This document shows positions 26,502 through 35,986 of a stretch of DNA of 64,000 nucleotides, piece by piece. Both the position numbers and the translations under genes were made by a program. The notes below the pieces were generated by a model. That model was not told where the DNA came from and did not search any database. It saw nothing but the letters and a program-made list of their open reading frames with translations. The DNA comes from Cytobacillus sp. FSL H8-0458 (lineage in GTDB: Bacteria > Bacillota > Bacilli > Bacillales > Cytobacillaceae). The stretch is from NCBI RefSeq assembly GCF_038002165.1, contig NZ_JBBOBR010000002.1, positions 372,001 to 436,000 on the forward strand. Direction: 5' to 3'. Position 1 is the stretch's first letter; each line of letters begins with the position of its first letter.

Positions 26502-27902
26502 CTAGGTGAGCACCTTATGAGAATTGTTTAATTTGTTTTTTGCTTTAACAGCTGCCTCATAAAAGGACTCGGACAAGGATGGATGAGGGTGAATCATTTT
26601 CGCAGCTTCTTCTATTGTTCCTTCGAGATACATAAAAGCAGAGGCCTCAGCAATTAATTCTGTAACGTGTGACCCTGCCATAACTGCTCCTATAATTTCA
26701 CCGTATTTTGCATCGTAAATGATCTTCGTAAAGCCTTCCGTCTCCCCAGCACTCAAGGCTTTACCATTTCCAGCGAAATCGAACCTTTCTACTCTTACAT
26801 CCAGTCCTTGCTTGCGCGCTTCATCCTCTGTTAATCCTACTGATGCAATTTCAGGAAGTGTATAAATGCAGCGGGGCATTACTTTGTAGTCAATTTTTTC
26901 GTTGCTGCCTGCAGCATTGGCAGCAGCTACCGTACCTTCCGCACTTGCAGCGTGTGCTAATTGCCAGCCGCCAATTATATCACCAACAGCATAGACATTC
27001 GGTAAGCTGGTTTCCAATCTGTCATTAACCTTTATAAATGGCCCATCATGTTCAATGTTTACTTCTTTAGCTGCTGAAAGATTTGGACGGCGGCCTGTAC
27101 AAACCAATAGTGACGCTGCATCAAACGATACTATATTTCCCTTTGAGTCACTGCATTTTACTTGTTTCAAACCACCGGCTTCATTTACATCCTGGACACT
27201 GACGCCAGTATGTATTTTGATGCCTTTCTTTTTTAATGATTTTGTCAGAAATTTGGAAGCCTCACTATCTTCCGAAGGCACAATCTGACTGGCTGCTTCT
27301 ATAATGGTTACATCTGATTTTAGAGATGCGAAGATTGTTGCAAACTCAACCCCAATTACTCCGCCGCCTATAATAATTACCGATTCGGGTATCTCTTCCA
27401 GATCAAAGATCGTATCACTCGTTTCGTATTGAACTGCTTCAAGACCTGGAATCTTGGGAATAGCTGGAGTCGAGCCTGTAGCAAGAATAACCTTTTCGGA
27501 TTTTAGCACTTTCTCCTCGGAACCCATTGTTAATCTAATATTTCCATCTTTTTGGATTAACCCGAAGCCATTATAAATATCTATTTTTCCTTGTTTGAGC
27601 AGATAGGAGATTCCGCTGCGCAAACGATTAATCACTTCATCTTTTCTTTGTCTCATTTTACTTAGAGATAAGGTTAACTCACCTGAATCGATTCCCCAAT
27701 CTCTTGCTTTTTCAATTTGTTCAATTATTTCTGAGTGTTTTAAATAGGTCTTAGAGGGGATACAGCCTCTATTTAAACAGGTTCCCCCCAGAAAGTCCGC
27801 TTCAATCACTGCTGTCTTCTTACCTAACTCCGCTGCATGAAGAGCGGCAACATATCCTCCAGGTCCTCCACCTATAACAATCACATCATATGTTTTCTCC
27901 AA
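26502..27902 (-). CDS. Dihydrolipoyl dehydrogenase (E3)
   Basis: FAD-dependent E3 (466 residues) that reoxidises the lipoyl arms of E2 and makes NADH. FAD-binding GGGPGGYVAA near the N-terminus, redox-active disulfide GGTCLNRGCIPSK (~40-52), NAD-binding IIGGGVIGVEFA (~178-189), and C-terminal catalytic HPHPSLSE. The start is TTG 27902 behind GGAGGTGGAG; an ATG at 27944 would overlap the E2 gene by nearly 30 bp and has no ribosome site. It directly follows E2 and belongs to the same operon. Confidence 0.95.
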   Translation of the reverse strand: MEKTYDVIVIGGGPGGYVAALHAAELGKKTAVIEADFLGGTCLNRGCIPSKTYLKHSEIIEQIEKARDWGIDSGELTLSLSKMRQRKDEVINRLRSGISYLLKQGKIDIYNGFGLIQKDGNIRLTMGSEEKVLKSEKVILATGSTPAIPKIPGLEAVQYETSDTIFDLEEIPESVIIIGGGVIGVEFATIFASLKSDVTIIEAASQIVPSEDSEASKFLTKSLKKKGIKIHTGVSVQDVNEAGGLKQVKCSDSKGNIVSFDAASLLVCTGRRPNLSAAKEVNIEHDGPFIKVNDRLETSLPNVYAVGDIIGGWQLAHAASAEGTVAAANAAGSNEKIDYKVMPRCIYTLPEIASVGLTEDEARKQGLDVRVERFDFAGNGKALSAGETEGFTKIIYDAKYGEIIGAVMAGSHVTELIAEASAFMYLEGTIEEAAKMIHPHPSLSESFYEAAVKAKNKLNNSHKVLT

Positions 27903-27915
27903 GCTCTCCACCTCC

Positions 27916-29253
27916 CTACACCAATAATTCGAATGGATTTTCAAGAATGTACTTTAATTCTGTAAGGAAAGCAGCCGCTGGAGCACCATCCATTGCACGG
28001 TGATCGAAGGAAAGACTCAGTGTTATCATCGGGCGTACAGCCAAATTGCCCTCAACTGCTACTGGCCTATCCAGAATTCGGCCAACTCCCAGGATAGCAC
28101 TCTCTGGCTGATTAATGATCGGTGTAAATACATCAACTGCATACATGCCCAAGTTACTGATTGTAAAGGTTGAACCCTTCAGCTGATTTGGGTGCAATTT
28201 ATTTTCACGGGCAAGTTTACCTGCCTCTTTGGCATCTTCCGTAATTTGTGCCAGTCCTTTTTCATTAACATTCTTGATAACAGGAACCATAAGCCCATCC
28301 TCAACAGCCACGGCAAGACCAATGTGAACTTGTTCATGCTGAATGATTTCCTCTCCCTCAATGGAAACATTGACTCCAGGGTGTCTGGAAAGTGCCTTCC
28401 CTGCTGCTTTAATTAGAATATCCGTAAAAGATAAACGGAGCCCAGTCTGTTTTTCAATGACAGGCAATAACGAAGTTCTAAGTTCCTTAACCTTTGTCAT
28501 GTCTGCATCTGTAGTAAGTGTCACATGCGGTGCTGTATTAACACTTTCAGACATCCTTTTAGCTATAACCTTCCTCATCCCTGACATCTGTTTGCGATTC
28601 GGCTCTGCTGTTGCGGAACTGGAGGTCCTGTTATTTACAGCTGTGGAGATATCACTTTTCAAAATCTTGCCATTAACTCCGCTTCCTTTAATGTCACCAA
28701 GAGGCACTTGTTCTGAAGCTGCCACTTTACGCGCAAGCGGGGTTGCCTTAGGTGAAGAGGATGCCAAATGAGCCAATACATCCTTTTTCTGGATCCTTCC
28801 CTTAGGACCACTTCCCTGGATAAATACTAGCTCTACATCATTCATCCGGGCTTGTTTACGGGCAGCAGGTGTTGCCCTGACCTTTTCGCCTTCATTGGCT
28901 GCTCCAGCTTCTTTAGGTACTTCCTGTTTTTCCGGAACAGGTTCTTCATCAGGACTTTGGCTTTCAGCTTCTGCACCTCCTGAAATACCGGGAGAATTTT
29001 CAGGTACTTGCTCGTTCTTATCTCCAATGTATCCAATTATTTGGTTAACAGGCACCTGGTCATCTTCCTGAAAGTACTTTTTCAGCAAAACTCCCTGGTC
29101 GTATGCCTCAACTTCAATATTAATTTTATCGGTCATGATCTCAAAAAGCGGTTCACCTATCTCTATTGAGTCGCCTTCTTCCTTAAACCATTGAAGGAGA
29201 GTGCCGACTTCCATGGTACTGCTGAGTTTAGGCATAAATATTTCTTTAGCCAC
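27916..29253 (-). CDS. Dihydrolipoamide acyltransferase (E2) with one lipoyl and two E3/E1-binding domains
   Basis: Core of an acetoin/pyruvate-type dehydrogenase complex, 445 residues. An N-terminal lipoyl domain (~1-78, lipoyl-Lys in MTDKINIEV) and an acidic Pro/Glu linker come first. Then two peripheral-subunit-binding motifs follow: ATPAARKQARMNDVEL...GSGPKGRIQKKDV and ATPLARKVAASEQVPL...GSGVNGKILKSDI. The catalytic domain has C-terminal FDHRAMDGAPAA (active-site His and Asp). Most bacterial E2 proteins have a single binding domain, so the tandem pair is unusual. It is followed by E3 and preceded by E1 beta at 16 bp. Confidence 0.95.
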   Translation of the reverse strand: MAKEIFMPKLSSTMEVGTLLQWFKEEGDSIEIGEPLFEIMTDKINIEVEAYDQGVLLKKYFQEDDQVPVNQIIGYIGDKNEQVPENSPGISGGAEAESQSPDEEPVPEKQEVPKEAGAANEGEKVRATPAARKQARMNDVELVFIQGSGPKGRIQKKDVLAHLASSSPKATPLARKVAASEQVPLGDIKGSGVNGKILKSDISTAVNNRTSSSATAEPNRKQMSGMRKVIAKRMSESVNTAPHVTLTTDADMTKVKELRTSLLPVIEKQTGLRLSFTDILIKAAGKALSRHPGVNVSIEGEEIIQHEQVHIGLAVAVEDGLMVPVIKNVNEKGLAQITEDAKEAGKLARENKLHPNQLKGSTFTISNLGMYAVDVFTPIINQPESAILGVGRILDRPVAVEGNLAVRPMITLSLSFDHRAMDGAPAAAFLTELKYILENPFELLV

Positions 29254-29269
29254 CGTATCCCCCTCCTTC

Positions 29270-30259
29270 TTATTTATATTTTACTGTTTCTTTAACTGCT
29301 TCAATTATGTCTGGCACCTGTGGTATAGCAGCTTTTTCTAATTTAGGGTTGTACGGAATGGGAACCTCCTTGCCCCCAAGACGTTTAATTGGGGAATCAA
29401 GATAGTCAAAAGCCTCACTCTCAGCAATTACACTGACTATCTCGCCGCCAATGCCTCCGCGCTGCACAGCTTCATGTACAACTATTAATCTGCCAGTCTT
29501 TTTAACTGAATTAATAATGGTCTCTTTATCCAGCGGTACTATAGTTCGGGGATCGATTACTTCTGCACTGATGCCCTCTTTTTCGAGTTCATAAGCCGCT
29601 TCAAGCGCCTTATGAACCATAATTGCTGTAGCAACGATGGTCACATCTGTGCCTTCACGTTTGATATCTGCTTTACCCAGTTCAATTGAATATGCTTCTT
29701 CAGGAACATGAGAAGATGTTTTGTACAGAAGTTTATGCTCATAAAAAATGACTGGGTTATCATCATCAATTGCGGCTTTTAACAACCCTTTTACATCGTA
29801 AGCTGTTGAAGGCTGAACTACTTTTAATCCAGGAATATGAGCCATCCATGCTTCAAGACTTTGTGAATGCTGGGCAGCTGCTCCGGTTCCGGAGCCAGCA
29901 GGGGTTCTTAAAACCATTGGCACCTTGCCTTTCCCTCCGAACATATAACGGGTTTTAGCAGCTTGGTTAACCATTTGATCCATGGCAATTGTAATGAAAT
30001 CGGAAAACTGAAGTTCTAAAATAGGGCGCATTCCAGTTAAAGCAGAACCAACCGCAGCCCCTGCTATGGCCGCCTCAGATATCGGTGTATTGCGAACACG
30101 CTCCGGTCCGAATTCTTCTATCATTCCACGAGTGACTCCGAAAGCTCCTCCATAAACACCTATGTCTTCGCCAAGGATAAAAACATCATCGTTTTGCCGC
30201 ATCTCCTGGCTCATTGCCTCGCGAACTGCTTCCAAATAAGTAATCTCTCTAACCGCCAT
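29270..30259 (-). CDS. TPP-dependent 2-oxoacid/acetoin dehydrogenase E1 component, beta subunit
   Basis: Beta subunit of the E1 heterotetramer (329 residues). [45 protein letters not shown] and [13 protein letters not shown] are standard for the AcoB/PdhB group. The second of two ATGs (30259) is chosen because AGGAGG lies 9 nt upstream, whereas the first ATG abuts it. With E1 alpha it would decarboxylate or cleave a 2-oxoacid or alpha-hydroxyketone onto lipoyl-E2. Confidence 0.94.
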   Translation of the reverse strand: MAVREITYLEAVREAMSQEMRQNDDVFILGEDIGVYGGAFGVTRGMIEEFGPERVRNTPISEAAIAGAAVGSALTGMRPILELQFSDFITIAMDQMVNQAAKTRYMFGGKGKVPMVLRTPAGSGTGAAAQHSQSLEAWMAHIPGLKVVQPSTAYDVKGLLKAAIDDDNPVIFYEHKLLYKTSSHVPEEAYSIELGKADIKREGTDVTIVATAIMVHKALEAAYELEKEGISAEVIDPRTIVPLDKETIINSVKKTGRLIVVHEAVQRGGIGGEIVSVIAESEAFDYLDSPIKRLGGKEVPIPYNPKLEKAAIPQVPDIIEAVKETVKYK

Positions 30260-30273
30260 TATTTTCATCCTCC

Positions 30274-31260
30274 TTAGGCATATACATCTTCCAGTAAGCT
30301 ATCCATTGATGGTTCCGGACTATTTTCTGCAAACTTTACTGCCTCTTCTATGGCCTGATAAGCTTCATCCTGCAGCTGTTTTGCCTCTTCCTCAGTGAAT
30401 ATTTCTGCATTGATCAGTGTTTCTTTAAAGCGTTTAATGCCATCTTTTGCTCTCCACTCCTGCTCTTCTTCACGGGTGCGGTACTTTTTGGCATCACTCT
30501 TGGAATGTCCTTTCCAGCGGTATGTTTTCATTTCAATTAGAGTCGGGCCTGCTCCATCCCGCGCTTTCTCCACAGCTTCATTTACTGTATTCATGATCTC
30601 AATCATGTCATTGCCGTCAACGACCTTTCCTGGGATCCCGTAAGCACCTGCGCGGTCTGCAATATTTTCTATTCTGGTCATGTCTTTAACCGGTCCTGAC
30701 ATGCCATATTGATTATTCTCGCAAATAAACACAACAGGAAGATCCCAGATAGCTGCAAGATTAACAGATTCATGGAAGCTTCCTTCATTTGAAGCTCCGT
30801 CTCCAAAGAAGCATAGCACTACATAATTTTCTTTCTTCATTTTCGAGGTTAAAGCTGCTCCTACAGCAAGAGGCAGACCGCCGCCAACAATGCCGTTTGC
30901 ACCAAGATTGCCTTTTTCCACATCCGCAATATGCATCGAGCCGCCTTTCCCTTTACAATAGCCTGTTTCTCGGCCAAAGAGCTCCGCCATCATTTTATTG
31001 ACGTCTCCTTCTTTCGAAATACAATGCCCGTGTCCCCGATGTGTACTTACAATTTTGTCCTTTCTTCCGATCACAGCAATTGATCCTGCAGCGGATGCTT
31101 CCTGACCAACACATAGATGGGTAGTTCCATGAATCATCCCTTTGGCAAAAAACTGATCTACTTTTTCATCAAAATATCGAATCATCCACATTTCTTTATA
31201 CAAATCTTTTAACTTTTCTTCCGTAATCATTTTAGGCAGTTCTAACTTTTGCACTTTCAT
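30274..31260 (-). CDS. TPP-dependent 2-oxoacid/acetoin dehydrogenase E1 component, alpha subunit
   Basis: TPP-binding E1 alpha, 328 residues. The TPP/Mg motif [18 protein letters not shown] ends in ENN (~150-180), and [16 protein letters not shown] and GANGIVGGG match AcoA-type E1 more than branched-chain E1. ATG 31260 follows AAGGAGG; the earlier in-frame ATG at 31290 lies in the operator. It opens a four-gene cassette plus HPr, with its own promoter and two SorC-type operator copies, so expression is tied to the upstream PTS genes. Substrate unknown. Confidence 0.94.
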   Translation of the reverse strand: MKVQKLELPKMITEEKLKDLYKEMWMIRYFDEKVDQFFAKGMIHGTTHLCVGQEASAAGSIAVIGRKDKIVSTHRGHGHCISKEGDVNKMMAELFGRETGYCKGKGGSMHIADVEKGNLGANGIVGGGLPLAVGAALTSKMKKENYVVLCFFGDGASNEGSFHESVNLAAIWDLPVVFICENNQYGMSGPVKDMTRIENIADRAGAYGIPGKVVDGNDMIEIMNTVNEAVEKARDGAGPTLIEMKTYRWKGHSKSDAKKYRTREEEQEWRAKDGIKRFKETLINAEIFTEEEAKQLQDEAYQAIEEAVKFAENSPEPSMDSLLEDVYA

Positions 31261-31274
31261 TTTCCATCCTCCTT

Positions 31275-31286
31275 TTACATTTGTTC
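31275..31286. promoter_or_regulatory. SorC-type operator copy (downstream) at the E1 promoter
   Basis: TTACATTTGTTC (GAACAAATGTAA on the minus strand), 19 bp centre-to-centre from the perfect palindrome at 31294. It lies at about +15 to +26 of the E1-E2-E3-HPr transcript. Confidence 0.65.
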
Positions 31287-31293
31287 TCATTAG

Positions 31294-31305
31294 TTACATT
31301 TGTAA
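31294..31305. promoter_or_regulatory. SorC-type operator copy at the E1 transcription start
   Basis: TTACATTTGTAA, a perfect inverted repeat (TTACA/TGTAA) next to the -10 box and covering the start site. The same element precedes the PTS genes (36549) and the dehydrogenase (33184). Confidence 0.72.
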
Positions 31306-31307
31306 AA

Positions 31308-31336
31308 ATCATATAATCTAAACACCAATAAGTCAA
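31308..31336 (-). promoter_or_regulatory. Promoter of the E1a-E1b-E2-E3-HPr operon
   Basis: Minus strand TTGACT, 17 bp, TATGAT, just after the terminator of the preceding PTS IIA gene. Confidence 0.8.
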
Positions 31337-31343
31337 GTGTCAA

Positions 31344-31389
31344 CAAAAAAGGGAGAAAGGGAAAATGTTAATTTTTTCCTCCTTCTCCC
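31344..31389 (-). terminator. Terminator after the glucitol-type IIA gene
   Basis: Minus strand GGGAGAAGG..GGAAAA and TTTTCC..CTTTCTCCC form a long stem, followed by TTTTTTG. It separates the dehydrogenase-IIA unit from the E1 operon. Confidence 0.88.
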
Positions 31390-31415
31390 TTTAATAAGTT
31401 CGTTTACTATTAAGA

Positions 31416-31769
31416 TTAATTAAAAGTAATAACGGTTCCATCCTGAATAGCAGGAAATTTATGCGGAGAGGCAAATACTGCCCCTGGCAATACATCCTCT
31501 AATGGCTCTTGAAAATATATGGAAATGTGGCCCAATTCCTTAAAGTTTTTATTGGCGTGGGATCCAAGTGCTGTAATTGTAAAGGATTCATTATCAAACG
31601 AAATAGTTCCGCCTGCTTTTAATGGTTCATCTGTTAAACTTTCAACCTCATGAATTACTGCCATTTCCCTTAGTTCTTTTGGTGCCTGAGGGCCAAATAA
31701 AATTACAATCCTGTCTTCTTTGAAGGTTGGCACCAGCACTCCAATTTCTTTTACAACTGTTTTTGTCAC
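31416..31769 (-). CDS. srlB: PTS glucitol/sorbitol-type transporter subunit IIA
   Basis: Cytoplasmic EIIA of the glucitol PTS family (117 residues), which relays phosphate from HPr to IIB. Family features are VIHEVESL (candidate phospho-His) and GSHANKNFKELGHISIYF. GTG 31769 is preferred because GGAGG lies 8 nt upstream; an ATG five codons earlier has a weaker AAGG. It is separated from the IIC/IIBC genes by the SorC regulator and the dehydrogenase. Confidence 0.9.
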   Translation of the reverse strand: MTKTVVKEIGVLVPTFKEDRIVILFGPQAPKELREMAVIHEVESLTDEPLKAGGTISFDNESFTITALGSHANKNFKELGHISIYFQEPLEDVLPGAVFASPHKFPAIQDGTVITFN

Positions 31770-31806
31770 CTTATTAACCTCCATTAACCTTACTTTTGTT
31801 TTATTT

Positions 31807-33084
31807 TTATAGTTTGATAACAGGGCTTTTCTCTGGATTTAATGTAAAAAGCTGATCCTGGAGGGATCTCAGTTTCCAGACAGTTGTTTCCTTGTCTAAC
31901 TCAACGTCGTCCTGAGTTAAGAATTGACCCGTTTTAATATCCTTTTTTGCAACGACTTTTCCGCTTATAAGTCCGATAGGGATATGACCATTAGTTTTCA
32001 TATCAGAATGCGTTTCCAGAACTCCTCGTACAGAATATCCGCCAATTCCATCAACGGACTCTCCAGCTTTTATATCACGTTTTGCTACGGCCACTGTTTC
32101 AGATACAGGTGCTCCAAGCGGATGAATAGAAGAATCATGCTGAAGAACAGCCTTTGCAATTGTGACCGGTGTTTCTAAACTTGCAAGATGATATGGACGG
32201 TATAGTGTGTAATGCGGCCCGTTTCCTACTTTTAAATAGCGTAATTCTTCATCAACCGGCTCCAGCTCACTTTTCACAATAACGAATACACCTGGTGCAA
32301 GGCCGTCTACATATTCAACAACTCCAAAGTTATTTAAAACACCGCCATTTTCCTTTAGATTCAGCTTATCTGCCACATCTTCAAGTGTTGCAGAAACCCC
32401 ATGCATTCCGGTCAGATCAGGAATTAACCCTGTGGCATTACTCAGAAGATTCATTTCTGCCATCGTTTTTGTTCCATCCTGGAATGCAGCGAGCATATGA
32501 GCACTCATATGTTTCCTTTGAGCCTCTTCTCTGCAGACGTCAGGATTGGAAAGAGGATTTAATTTGTTATTTTTTCCTTTTCCAGCAACTAATACTTCTA
32601 AGCCCATCGTTTTTGCGAATTCATACAGTTCAAGAGTCGCAGCTGGTTCATCACCTGCTGAACCGGTATAAACCAGTCCTGCATTATTAAAAAGCTGGTA
32701 CATAACTGATCCAATAGTAATATCCACTTCTACATTTAGAAGAACAAGGTGTTTTTTAGACCTTAATGCTTCAAGGGAGATATTAGCACCAACTTCAGGA
32801 ACTCCGGTCGCATCAACAATCACTTCCACGTCTCTTGATTGGATAACTTCCCGGTAGTCGTTTGTTACCAAAACCGGATTCCTTTTTTTAGATTTCGAGT
32901 TATAGTAATCTGCTGCCTTACGTGCAGCCTCAGTATTTACGTCACATACTCCTGTTACGATCATTCCAGGGATTCTTGAGATTTGTGTAATCATACCGAA
33001 TCCCATTTGTCCTGCCCCTATAACCCCCACCCGGATAGGGGCGTTTTCCCGTTCACGTGTCAATAGTTGCTGATAAATAGACAT
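31807..33084 (-). CDS. NAD(P)-binding oxidoreductase with C-terminal SAF domain
   Basis: 425-residue dehydrogenase-like protein related to homoserine-dehydrogenase/MviM Rossmann proteins. NAD-binding GVIGAGQMGFGM (~20-31), a Gfo/Idh-like middle with VEVIVDATGVPEVG and YTGSAGDEPAA, and a C-terminal SAF (antifreeze-like/sugar-acid binding) domain with VAKRDIKAGESVDGIGGYSV and VAKKDIKTGQFL. Such proteins accompany glucitol-type PTS genes in other Firmicutes, where they probably oxidise the imported polyol phosphate; the product is not established. ATG 33084 follows GGAGG. It shares an operon with IIA and has SorC-type operators upstream. Confidence 0.82.
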   Translation of the reverse strand: MSIYQQLLTRERENAPIRVGVIGAGQMGFGMITQISRIPGMIVTGVCDVNTEAARKAADYYNSKSKKRNPVLVTNDYREVIQSRDVEVIVDATGVPEVGANISLEALRSKKHLVLLNVEVDITIGSVMYQLFNNAGLVYTGSAGDEPAATLELYEFAKTMGLEVLVAGKGKNNKLNPLSNPDVCREEAQRKHMSAHMLAAFQDGTKTMAEMNLLSNATGLIPDLTGMHGVSATLEDVADKLNLKENGGVLNNFGVVEYVDGLAPGVFVIVKSELEPVDEELRYLKVGNGPHYTLYRPYHLASLETPVTIAKAVLQHDSSIHPLGAPVSETVAVAKRDIKAGESVDGIGGYSVRGVLETHSDMKTNGHIPIGLISGKVVAKKDIKTGQFLTQDDVELDKETTVWKLRSLQDQLFTLNPEKSPVIKL

Positions 33085-33108
33085 TTTCCAGACCTCCAGC
33101 CTTTTATA

Positions 33109-33122
33109 TTGTAGCGCTTACA
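33109..33122. promoter_or_regulatory. cre-like box before the SAF-domain dehydrogenase
   Basis: TGTAAGCGCTACAA on the minus strand agrees with the CcpA consensus at 12 of 14 positions. It lies 25 bp upstream of the start codon, so it would act as a roadblock if real. Confidence 0.35.
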
Positions 33123-33183
33123 TTTTCATCATGCTGCTATGTCGTAACATGCGTTACCAACCATAACATTTAATTAAAATTAT

Positions 33184-33214
33184 TAACATTTGTGAATAAA
33201 ATTATCATTTGTTC
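33184..33214. promoter_or_regulatory. Tandem SorC-type operators before the SAF-domain dehydrogenase
   Basis: TAACATTTGTGA (33184-33195) and TATCATTTGTTC (33203-33214), centre-to-centre 19 bp, the same spacing as at the E1 promoter. A half copy TAACATTT lies 20 bp further downstream at 33164. GTAAC-ATGC-GTTAC at 33144-33157 is another perfect palindrome in the same leader. The 250-bp gap holds no gene. Confidence 0.65.
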
Positions 33215-33291
33215 CTACAATGCAAGTTTAATCCTCAATAAAAGGGATGTCAAGTAAGAACTTTCAAAAAATTTATTAAATTATTTATTTT

Positions 33292-33329
33292 AGATAAAAG
33301 ATAAGCTACGCTGAAAGATCAGCATAGCT
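33292..33329 (-). terminator. Terminator of the SorC regulator gene
   Basis: Minus strand AGCTATGCTGA and TCAGCGTAGCT form an 11-bp stem (one G-U), followed by TATCTTTT. Confidence 0.75.
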
Positions 33330-33334
33330 CTGAA

Positions 33335-34273
33335 TTATATAAGAAGCCCTTTTGCCGTAGCTTCATCAGTTATTAGAACGTCAATCAATTTTCCTTCAAG
33401 CGAAGCCTTAATAGCTTCAACCTTTTCCAGCCCCGAAGCCACCCCTATTACAAGCGGTATTTGACTCAATTTTTCAAGTTCCAGAGAGATCACTCTATCA
33501 TTCCACGGATTTTGAACAGGCTTGCCAAATTTGTTAATAAAGTTGTAGCATATATCTCCCACTATTTCTGAATTACACGCAATAGACTCATGATCCGGTC
33601 CCAGATAGGATTTCACCATAGTTGAATGCTCAGGTTTACCTCCAATCCCTACGACAGCGATATCAGACTTTGCTGCTAAATCAAATGTACTTTTTATTGA
33701 TGGCTGTCTCATCAAAATTTCCTTAGCTTCCTTTGTATCCACCATTACTGGAATATGCAGCAGTTTATAATTAGCTTGAAGGATTGAGCCCACTTTAGCT
33801 ACTATGGAGTTAGAATGAATATCTACATTCTCGTTTCCGACACCTCCCACTAAAGGCACTACCGTTAATTCAGGATATATTTGGGGCGAATGAAGCACTT
33901 TAGCAACTTCATTCAATGTAGTTCCTGATGAAAAACTAATAATCTGTCCGTCCCTAATGACTCTCTGTAAAAAATCACTTACGGCTTCACCCAACTGCCT
34001 TTTTGACGATTCTTGGCCGACACTTTCAATACAAACTACTTCCCGGATATTGTATAAAAGCTCAACTCTTCTTTCTAACTGACTGAACTGCTGCAGGCCT
34101 TCCTCATGGATGGTTATTTCAACGATCCCCAAATCCCTTGCTTTGGTTAAATACTTTGAAATCAGGGATCTGCTGACACCGATTTTCTGTGCGATTTCTG
34201 ATTGAGTAGCGCCTTCGTTATAATACATTTGTGCTACCTTTACTAAAATTCTCCGATTATCCAGCGTAATCAT
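33335..34273 (-). CDS. SorC/DeoR-type sugar-binding transcriptional regulator
   Basis: 312-residue regulator with an N-terminal HTH (MYYNEGATQSEIAQKIGVSR and SLISKYLTKARDLGIVEI, ~16-53) and a SorC sugar-phosphate-binding domain (SFSSGTTLNEVAKVL, VPLVGGVGNENVDIHSN, AVVGIGG, ASGLEKVEAI). It lies inside the glucitol-type PTS locus between IIBC and the dehydrogenase. It is the natural candidate to bind the repeated ACAAATGT operators at 31275-31305, 33184-33214 and 36491-36560. Its effector would be a phosphorylated intermediate. Start ATG 34273 behind GAGGAGG. Confidence 0.92.
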   Translation of the reverse strand: MITLDNRRILVKVAQMYYNEGATQSEIAQKIGVSRSLISKYLTKARDLGIVEITIHEEGLQQFSQLERRVELLYNIREVVCIESVGQESSKRQLGEAVSDFLQRVIRDGQIISFSSGTTLNEVAKVLHSPQIYPELTVVPLVGGVGNENVDIHSNSIVAKVGSILQANYKLLHIPVMVDTKEAKEILMRQPSIKSTFDLAAKSDIAVVGIGGKPEHSTMVKSYLGPDHESIACNSEIVGDICYNFINKFGKPVQNPWNDRVISLELEKLSQIPLVIGVASGLEKVEAIKASLEGKLIDVLITDEATAKGLLI

Positions 34274-34349
34274 ATTTCCTCCTCTAATGGAAACTCCTAT
34301 TCTGATTAGATTTTACTTGAAAACACTTCCAATTAGAATAAAGAAGAGA

Positions 34350-34397
34350 AAACTATGCATCAAAGGCACAATTACTTGGCTCATTTTTGCATAGTTT
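34350..34397 (-). other. Long-loop inverted repeat between IIBC and SorC genes
   Basis: AAACTATGCA (34350-34359) and TGCATAGTTT (34388-34397) form a perfect 10-bp stem with a 28-nt loop, followed by a weak TCTCTTCTTT run. It could terminate IIBC transcripts partly or act as an operator; the evidence does not decide. Confidence 0.45.
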
Positions 34398-34417
34398 CTG
34401 AGTCCTTAAACAATATT

Positions 34418-35431
34418 TTAATACATACCGAAGCTCGCAAAGTAGGCAATTACAACTGATAATACCCCTGTTATCAATCTGCTGTAAAGTACAGCAGGAA
34501 CCCCGTATCTTACCGTTTCCGGCTTGGCTTCTCCAAGTGACAGGCCAACAGGAATGAAGTCGCAGCCTACTTGCCCATTAATGGCGAATAGTGCTGGCAG
34601 AGCATAGGCCGGGGGAATGTTCCCCAATGCAATCTGACTCCCAATCAGAACGCCCACTACCTGTGCAATAACTGCTCCGGGTCCAAGGACAGGGGATAAA
34701 AATGGGATTGTACATACAATAACAATCACTAGCAGTCCCCAGATTGAGCTGGCTAATGGGGAAAGGGAATTTGCAATCACATCACCAATTCCAGTATAGT
34801 TTATGATACCGATCAGCATACTGACAAAAGCCATAAATGGGATAATGTTTTTTATTAGCATATCAACCGTATCACGGCCAGCCTGATAGAATGTCCCCGT
34901 GACATTCCCTATCCCTTTAGAAAATCTGAGAAGGAAGTTATCTCCCTTGCTTGCGTGCTCTTTCTTCAGCTGGTCATAATCTTCTTTAAATTTTTCTTTA
35001 TCTTTCGTATTAAATTTAGGCTCATTTACAGCTTCTTGAGCCCCAGCAACTTCTTCATAGTCTTCCGCTAATGTAATATCTTTTACGGTCACACCAGATA
35101 CAAAAATATCTTCAGTAATATATTTTGAAAGCGGGCCAGATGGAGAAGATGGCAAAACATCAACTGTAGGAATACGCTTCATAGGGTAAACGCCAATACG
35201 GGCAGTTCCTCCGCAGTCAATGACCACACACATCATTTCTTCTTCCGGATATGACCCATTAAAACCATCAACAGCCTGAGTGCCGGTCAGCTCTGCAATT
35301 CTTTTTGCAACTGGGTGTATGCCGCCGCCAGTAATAGAAACAACTTTATTTTTCTTTCCCTTAGGCTGAATATGAAGACCCATGCCCCATCCGCCTGATC
35401 CTTTTGCAACAAATACTGTACGCTCACTCAT
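34418..35431 (-). CDS. srlE: PTS glucitol/sorbitol-type transporter subunit IIBC
   Basis: 337-residue fused IIB-C2 protein. The N-terminal IIB part ([38 protein letters not shown]) carries the phosphocysteine in DCGG (~74). A linker and several membrane segments follow ([39 protein letters not shown]). It is typical of SrlE. It follows IIC by 13 bp; ATG 35431 behind AAAGGGGG. The actual sugar alcohol is unknown. Confidence 0.93.
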   Translation of the reverse strand: MSERTVFVAKGSGGWGMGLHIQPKGKKNKVVSITGGGIHPVAKRIAELTGTQAVDGFNGSYPEEEMMCVVIDCGGTARIGVYPMKRIPTVDVLPSSPSGPLSKYITEDIFVSGVTVKDITLAEDYEEVAGAQEAVNEPKFNTKDKEKFKEDYDQLKKEHASKGDNFLLRFSKGIGNVTGTFYQAGRDTVDMLIKNIIPFMAFVSMLIGIINYTGIGDVIANSLSPLASSIWGLLVIVIVCTIPFLSPVLGPGAVIAQVVGVLIGSQIALGNIPPAYALPALFAINGQVGCDFIPVGLSLGEAKPETVRYGVPAVLYSRLITGVLSVVIAYFASFGMY

Positions 35432-35444
35432 TTGGATACCCCCT

Positions 35445-35972
35445 TTATTGTACTCCTGCTTCTTTTTTAGCTAAATAATTCGTAATTAACTCTGTTACTA
35501 TTCCACGTATTAAAATTATAACAACCCCAACTAAAAAGTAACGGACAGCCAGGTCTGCTACCGGAAGACCCAGCTCCTTAATTCCATTTGCAATTCCCAG
35601 ATAAACAAAAAGCTCACCAGCGTTAGCATAAGGAAATAAACCAGTTACAGGATGAACAAATGAAACGGCTGAATCATAGAAAGCAGGCTTTTGCTTTTCA
35701 GGCAGGAACCGGCCGAATGTGTAAGCCATTGGATTGGTTAATAATAGAACCGATAGAACCGGCATTAATGTATAACGAAGCAAACGGTACTTTGCAGCAA
35801 ATTGAATAATCCGAGTTACCCTTTCTTCACCTACAAACTTCATAATTGCATAGGTAAACGTCAATAGCACCACTAAGGTGGGGACAATTCCTGTAAATAG
35901 TCCCATAAATGTTTCTCCACCAGCATTAAACATTCCTATAAAATGTTCTCCAAACCATTTTACCCATTCCAT
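35445..35972 (-). CDS. srlA: PTS glucitol/sorbitol-type transporter subunit IIC
   Basis: 175-residue membrane subunit with about five hydrophobic segments. [40 protein letters not shown] and [16 protein letters not shown] are characteristic of SrlA-type IIC2. ATG 35972 behind AAAGGGGGAA. Between gutM and IIBC in the operon. Confidence 0.93.
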   Translation of the reverse strand: MEWVKWFGEHFIGMFNAGGETFMGLFTGIVPTLVVLLTFTYAIMKFVGEERVTRIIQFAAKYRLLRYTLMPVLSVLLLTNPMAYTFGRFLPEKQKPAFYDSAVSFVHPVTGLFPYANAGELFVYLGIANGIKELGLPVADLAVRYFLVGVVIILIRGIVTELITNYLAKKEAGVQ

Positions 35973-35986
35973 AATACGTTCCCCCT

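Noticed and set aside
30395..30643. Antisense plus-strand frame inside E1 alpha, and similar shadows elsewhere
   Set aside because: Opposite-strand frames across well-recognised genes have no ribosome binding site or domain and reflect codon composition of the real gene.
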